Assembly: GCA_030641945.1 (NCBI GenBank)
Contig: DAOWLL010000045.1
Location: 1 to 8,773 of the forward strand
Length of the DNA stretch: 8,773 nt
Origin: Gammaproteobacteria bacterium
Lineage (GTDB): Bacteria; Pseudomonadota; Gammaproteobacteria; SZUA-229
Direction of reading: 5' to 3'
Shown here: positions 6,352 through 8,773 of the stretch, piece after piece
Numbering within the stretch: position 1 is the stretch's first letter
How the letters are laid out: every line of letters begins with the position of its first letter
Notes under the pieces: model-generated
The model's database searches: none
Seen by the model: the letters and a program-made list of their open reading frames with translations, nothing else
Told to the model about the DNA's origin: nothing
Translations under genes and position numbers: made by a program

Positions 6352-6394
6352 CTGCATAGCGCCTTTCTGCCAGATGAATAAGGACTGATTCCAG

Positions 6395-6841
6395 TTGACT
6401 ACACTGCCCGTCCAGCTGCATAAAAACCTGACGATAAATGTACCGGCAAAAAAGGTTTTTGACTTTTGGGCCGACTTCCGCAATTTCCAGGAATTTATCC
6501 CTGTAATCGACAGTATTGAAATACTCGATGACAAACAGTCACGATGGGTGATCCATGCGCCATTGGGACACAAGGTCACGTTCCAATCACTTATCACCAC
6601 TTTTGAACCAGGCAGCCGCCTGATCTGGGAATCCAGCCATGCCGATGGCCATGCAACAGGTGACCTGAAGCTCACCGAGCAGGGTGAAACTACACGCGTC
6701 GATTTAGACTACGAATACTGCCTGCGCAGTAACTGGATGCAGAATATTGCGCGCCTTGTTAGCCATTCTGGATTTCCTTCCCTTGCTTTTGATCATGGTC
6801 TTGCACGTATAAAAGAGAAGATTGAAAAAGATAAGTTATAA
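6395..6841 (+). CDS. SRPBCC-family protein (polyketide cyclase/dehydrase-like)
   Basis: This 148-aa single-domain protein has the START/Bet v1-like helix-grip fold, which binds hydrophobic ligands in a cavity. The signs are an opening strand HKNLTINVPAKKVFDFWADF, the helix-turn FRNFQEFIPVIDSIEIL, alternating strands with SRWVIHAPLGHKVTFQSLI and SRLIWESS, a T-R-V-D-L-D-Y-E-Y strand, and a long C-terminal helix ending RIKEKIEKDKL. The start is TTG 6395: AAGGA lies about 10 nt upstream, an ATG at 6374 runs into TGA, and the next in-frame Met is deep in the domain. It is divergent from a methyltransferase. Ligand and function are unknown. It ends 26 bp before repeat copy C. Confidence 0.88.
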   Translation: MTTLPVQLHKNLTINVPAKKVFDFWADFRNFQEFIPVIDSIEILDDKQSRWVIHAPLGHKVTFQSLITTFEPGSRLIWESSHADGHATGDLKLTEQGETTRVDLDYEYCLRSNWMQNIARLVSHSGFPSLAFDHGLARIKEKIEKDKL

Positions 6842-6866
6842 CAGCAAAGGCGCAAGGCTAAGAAAA

Positions 6867-6951
6867 TCACATTCTGGGGACAGTACACTTATTTATTGAG
6901 CGATGAAATAAGCATACTTTCCCCGGTAAGCCCAAAAATAAATCTGTCCCC
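6867..6951. repeat. Structured repeat, copy C (85 bp)
   Basis: It has the same 85-bp layout as copy B: left arm 6874-6894, loop ATTGAGCGATG 6895-6905, imperfect right arm 6906-6926 and an extension ending AATAAATCTGTCCCC (to 6951). The left GGGGACAG can pair with the inner right arm or with the outer CTGTCCCC (6944-6951), giving two competing hairpins. It sits between convergent genes ending at 6841 and 6971, where it could act as a terminator. Confidence 0.9.
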
Positions 6952-6970
6952 TTTTACCATCATTAGCCGG

Positions 6971-7324
6971 TTAACAGGTCAGGTGCAGTGCAGCAACAAT
7001 GCGTGCATATTCTTTCTGCAACTGATTAAATTCAGTAACAGCATCGCGTGTTTTTGCTTGAAGAACCTTGATGCCCCGCTCTTCAAGGTATTGTTTTGTT
7101 TCATCCGGAACTTGCATACGACCATAATAACCGGTGCCAATAATCAGCATGTCAGGCTTTGCATTCACAATATCATCGAGATCTTCAATCTGCAGATTAT
7201 GACCCTCCTTGCGCCACCAGGAGTCGATGACCTGCTCCGGTGCAACGATCACGTCGGAAGTGTAGGTCTTGTCCGCAATGGCTATTCTGCCAAATTCATA
7301 CTCTGAGATTCGCATGGCTGTCAT
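6971..7324 (-). CDS. Mth938-like domain protein (DUF498/DUF598)
   Basis: This 117-aa protein belongs to the Mth938-like family (Pfam DUF498), which includes the mitochondrial complex I assembly factor NDUFAF3 and human AAMDC; the bacterial role is unknown. Typical parts are ISEYEFGRIAIADKTYTSDVIV (~6-27), the WWRKEGHNL segment, and the core PDMLIIGTGYYGRMQVPDE (~57-75), followed by LEERGIKVLQAKTRDAVTEFN. The length is normal. The ATG at 7324 shares its A with the TAA of the upstream SagB-like gene (TAATG), so translation is probably coupled; Met4 (7315) is an alternative start without a Shine-Dalgarno sequence. No signal peptide is present, so unlike its operon partner it is cytoplasmic. Confidence 0.9.
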   Translation of the reverse strand: MTAMRISEYEFGRIAIADKTYTSDVIVAPEQVIDSWWRKEGHNLQIEDLDDIVNAKPDMLIIGTGYYGRMQVPDETKQYLEERGIKVLQAKTRDAVTEFNQLQKEYARIVAALHLTC

Positions 7325-7989
7325 TACTTTTGGCCTACAGGCATCAGCAGCAGGGGTTGTAAATCAGCGGGTAATCGCAACACTCTGGCGACCTCATCAT
7401 CATTAAAGGCACCGACAACGACCGTAGCCAACCCAAAGGATTCTGACTGCAGAAAGAGATTCTGTGCGGCATGGCCCACTTCGATATGCACATAACGCTT
7501 GCCTCTTTTGCCGTATTTCCTGGTCGTGCGTTCATAGTCGGCAGTAAATACAATAACTGCCGAGGCATGTTTTATCCAGCCTTGTGACAACGCTGCTCGA
7601 GCCAATGCATCGCGTAGATCACCATCACTCGTTTTCATGAGTTGATGATGCCTGGGATCATAGTGATACACCCCTTGCGCCAGGCCTTCTATACGACCTG
7701 TGACAACATATAGTTCAAGTGGATACAAAGCCCCCGCCGAAGGTGCGGCGCGTAAGCCCTGCAAATGGGTAATACCCTGTGCTGCCCATAACAATTGGCC
7801 GATTTCGGCTAATTCTAGTGCGGTAGCTTGATAGTCTCTTATAGAACGGCGTTGTGCTAATAGCTGTTCGAGTGAGGTTGAGCCAGTAACAGAAGGCTCA
7901 GGCAATGCTACGTTTTCACTCGGTTGTGCCATAACTCCTCCAGGTATGAGACAGAATAGCAGTAGCAGTATATATGACCGTAGGAACAT
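7324..7989 (-). CDS. Exported SagB/ThcOx-type nitroreductase-like oxidoreductase
   Basis: This 221-aa protein has the FMN-dependent nitroreductase fold, SagB/ThcOx subfamily. That group includes azoline oxidases of peptide natural products and many stand-alone enzymes. Its signature motifs are QRRSIRDY (~46-53, FMN phosphate contact), AAPSAGALYPLELYVV (~81-96), VGHAAQNLFLQSESFGLATVVVGAFND (from ~171) and the terminal LLLMPVG. Residues 1-21 form a clear signal peptide with VMA before Gln22, so export is predicted. The start at ATG 7989 has AAGG 9 nt upstream. It overlaps the Mth938-like gene by one base. No cyclodehydratase or precursor peptide is nearby, so a RiPP role is not supported. Confidence 0.88.
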   Translation of the reverse strand: MFLRSYILLLLFCLIPGGVMAQPSENVALPEPSVTGSTSLEQLLAQRRSIRDYQATALELAEIGQLLWAAQGITHLQGLRAAPSAGALYPLELYVVTGRIEGLAQGVYHYDPRHHQLMKTSDGDLRDALARAALSQGWIKHASAVIVFTADYERTTRKYGKRGKRYVHIEVGHAAQNLFLQSESFGLATVVVGAFNDDEVARVLRLPADLQPLLLMPVGQK

Positions 7990-8020
7990 CCTATTTAACC
8001 TTGGAAAATTAAATCACTTC

Positions 8021-8046
8021 GACCCACTGCTGTCCCATTAATTATT
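8021..8046. repeat. GACCCACTGCTGTCCCA copy 2 joined to CCATTAATTATT
   Basis: The 17-bp motif at 8021-8037 is identical to 132-148 and overlaps CCATTAATTATT (8035-8046), which also occurs at 3906 and 5488. It lies in the SagB-like gene's upstream region and abuts the point where the RAYT remnant is cut off (8042), so it marks a junction. Confidence 0.6.
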
Positions 8047-8178
8047 GGCCGGGTAAAAAATACCGATTCGCACGAGGCATGAAGCTTCCTCCTTAGAGCT
8101 GTGTTTTCATCCATAAAATGAGGCTTTTAAGCCTCTTGTTTGAAGTGTTGTGCCTAACATACCGCCTTGTTTGCCTAA

Positions 8179-8337
8179 GGAACCTCTGATCAAGTCGTGA
8201 ACTCGTATCTTGCGCCCAAAATGTCCGGTATCAGCGTTGCAAATCTTCGCAATAGCTAGCTATTACGTGCGATTCGCGCCTTGATACCAAACATTTTGAA
8301 TCGCAATCTACTTCGTCCAGACTTAATCAGAGGTTCC
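8179..8337. mobile_element. 159-bp palindromic MITE-like element (IS5-type target site)
   Basis: Terminal inverted repeats GGAACCTCTGATCAAGTC (8179-8196) and GACTTAATCAGAGGTTCC (8320-8337) differ at one position. The 4-bp direct repeat CTAA flanks both ends (8175-8178, 8338-8341); CTAA fits the YTAR target of the IS5 family. The interior is also an imperfect palindrome: AAAATGTCCGGTATCA mirrors TGATACCAAACATTTT, and the centre AATAGCTAGCTATT (8251-8264) coincides with the geometric midpoint. There is no coding potential; the minus-strand frame crossing it is a shadow. It is inserted within the RAYT-derived region. Confidence 0.8.
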
Positions 8338-8379
8338 CTAAGTTTTCCAGAGTATGACGGTATTGCATATCGGGGACAT

Positions 8380-8457
8380 GCCTTACATTTTGCATTTAAA
8401 GAATGTAAATTGTAAGGCCTGACCCTCAAGCCGTGTAAGGCCTGACCCCCAAGCCGC
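8380..8457. repeat. Hairpin plus 23-bp tandem duplication
   Basis: GCCTTACA (8380-8387) pairs with TGTAAGGC (8411-8418) around an AT-rich loop. The right arm starts a 23-bp unit, GTAAGGCCTGACCC..., repeated at 8412-8434 and 8435-8457 with two mismatches. CCTGACCC is the motif class seen at 3874 in reverse. No gene lies here. Confidence 0.8.
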
Positions 8458-8519
8458 TTGTTATTCAATAGGTTATGTTGGTCCGACCCGTATAGCCGCC
8501 CTTGATTGCTCTCTGCCCC

Positions 8520-8543
8520 CACTTATTGAAAAATAAATCCCCT
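8520..8543. repeat. Possible deleted relic of the structured repeat, copy D
   Basis: CACTTATTG joined to AAAAATAAATC and CCCC looks like copies B and C with the middle removed: CACTTATTTATTG... and AAAAATAAATCTGTCCCC. The match is short and AT-rich, so it may be chance. Confidence 0.3.
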
Positions 8544-8596
8544 TTTTCTCTCATTTCAGATCAGGACCTGGCGAAATGATATTTCGGTCAAGTAAT

Positions 8597-8678
8597 GTAG
8601 CCTGGATGAAACGAAGTGCAATCCGGGGTTTTTTATTATCACAAGCGCATCCCTGATTACGCGTTACTCCATCCAGCG
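8597..8678. repeat. Inverted pair of GTAGCCTGGAT-type REP-like hairpins
   Basis: Unit 1 starts TGTAGCCTGGATGAAACG and ends CAATCCGGGG, with stem CCTGGAT 8601-8607 / ATCCGGG 8621-8627, followed by a T run (8629-8634) that makes it terminator-like. Unit 2 (8648-8678) is the same kind of sequence in reverse orientation (CCCTGATTACGCG...ACTCCATCCAGCG). Such pairs are widespread intergenic repeats in proteobacteria. Confidence 0.65.
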
Positions 8679-8742
8679 AACAAAGGGACCGAGTTGAATG
8701 GCACTTACTTAAGCCAAAAAATGCACATTATCTTAGTAAATT

Positions 8743-8770
8743 CGTCATTGCGAGGTACGAAGCAATCTCT
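8743..8770. repeat. CGTCATTGCGAGG-type dispersed repeat, cut by the window edge
   Basis: CGTCATTGCGAGG followed by TACGAAGCAATCTC is a familiar intergenic repeat in many bacteria. ATTGC (8747-8751) pairs with GCAAT (8762-8766). The stretch 8679-8742 between the repeats holds nothing I can identify. Confidence 0.6.
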
Positions 8771-8773
8771 GGC

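Larger units (their letters stand above)
8042..8494 (-). mobile_element. RAYT-type transposase remnant, copy 2, with leader
   Basis: On the minus strand, Shine-Dalgarno TAAGGAGG (8088-8095), 7 nt and ATG (8080) start the peptide MPRANRYFLPGQ, which stops at 8042-8044. From memory this matches the N-terminus of REP-associated tyrosine (Y1/IS200-like) transposases, which continue LPGHVWHITHRCH; the catalytic HUH motif and Tyr are gone. Upstream are the leader block 8076-8132, including the hairpin GAGGCTTTTAAGCCTC (8120-8135), and the outer block 8460-8494, both shared with 2132-2257. Between them 327 bp replaces the 34 bp of copy 1. That stretch includes the 159-bp palindromic element at 8179-8337 and the tandem repeats near 8412. 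A short MKTQL frame ends inside the Shine-Dalgarno sequence. Confidence 0.6.

Noticed and set aside
6295..6675. 126-aa minus-strand frame
   Set aside because: Most of it is antisense to the SRPBCC gene, which has a clear domain. Only its last 20 codons lie in free sequence and are discussed separately.
8256..8522. 88-aa minus-strand frame
   Set aside because: It crosses the MITE, the tandem repeat and the RAYT leader block; its composition follows the repeats, not a protein family.
8601..8634. Hairpin with T run read as a terminator of an unseen gene
   Set aside because: No gene ends upstream of it within the window; it fits the GTAGCCTGGAT repeat family better.

Overview
The window looks like gammaproteobacterial chromosome of moderate GC. 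This rests on a DUF3135 gene, a DUF4382 lipoprotein, a SagB-type nitroreductase next to a Mth938-like gene, and many dispersed intergenic repeats of the kind linked to REP-associated tyrosine transposases (RAYT). I cannot name a genus. There are no rRNA or tRNA genes, no CRISPR array and no intact transposase gene.

Layout. 1-800: the 3' end of a plus-strand gene (possibly DUF302), a DUF3135 gene, and a strong hairpin terminator shared with the convergent next gene. 805-1911 (minus): DUF4382 lipoprotein. 2021-2357: a junk-like stretch holding the leader of a RAYT-type transposase, fused to the first ~27 codons of a Ppx/GppA exopolyphosphatase gene. 2358-3830 (minus): an unrecognised 490-aa membrane protein whose stop lies 12 nt before the ppx start, so the two once formed an operon. 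4077-4250 (plus): a 57-aa lipoprotein. 4334-5365 (minus): membrane-anchored M28 zinc aminopeptidase. 5543-6247 (minus): class I SAM methyltransferase, divergent from a TTG-started SRPBCC protein (6395-6841, plus). 6971-7989 (minus): a two-gene unit, an exported SagB/ThcOx-like oxidoreductase and a Mth938-like protein, overlapping by one base. 8000-8773: no genes, but a dense pile of repeats.

The genes do not form one pathway. The coherent units are the SagB-Mth938 pair and the former 490-aa/ppx pair. No convincing new multi-gene system is visible. The notable content is the repeat ecology. An 85-bp structured repeat has two full copies, a shorter copy with a perfect 21-bp inverted repeat, and a possible deleted relic. 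There are two fragments of the same RAYT leader, one still encoding the transposase N-terminus MPRANRYFLPGQ. A 159-bp palindromic MITE-like element sits inside one of these fragments and carries a CTAA target duplication typical of the IS5 family. Short shared motifs such as GACCCACTGCTGTCCCA and CCATTAATTATT mark several junctions.
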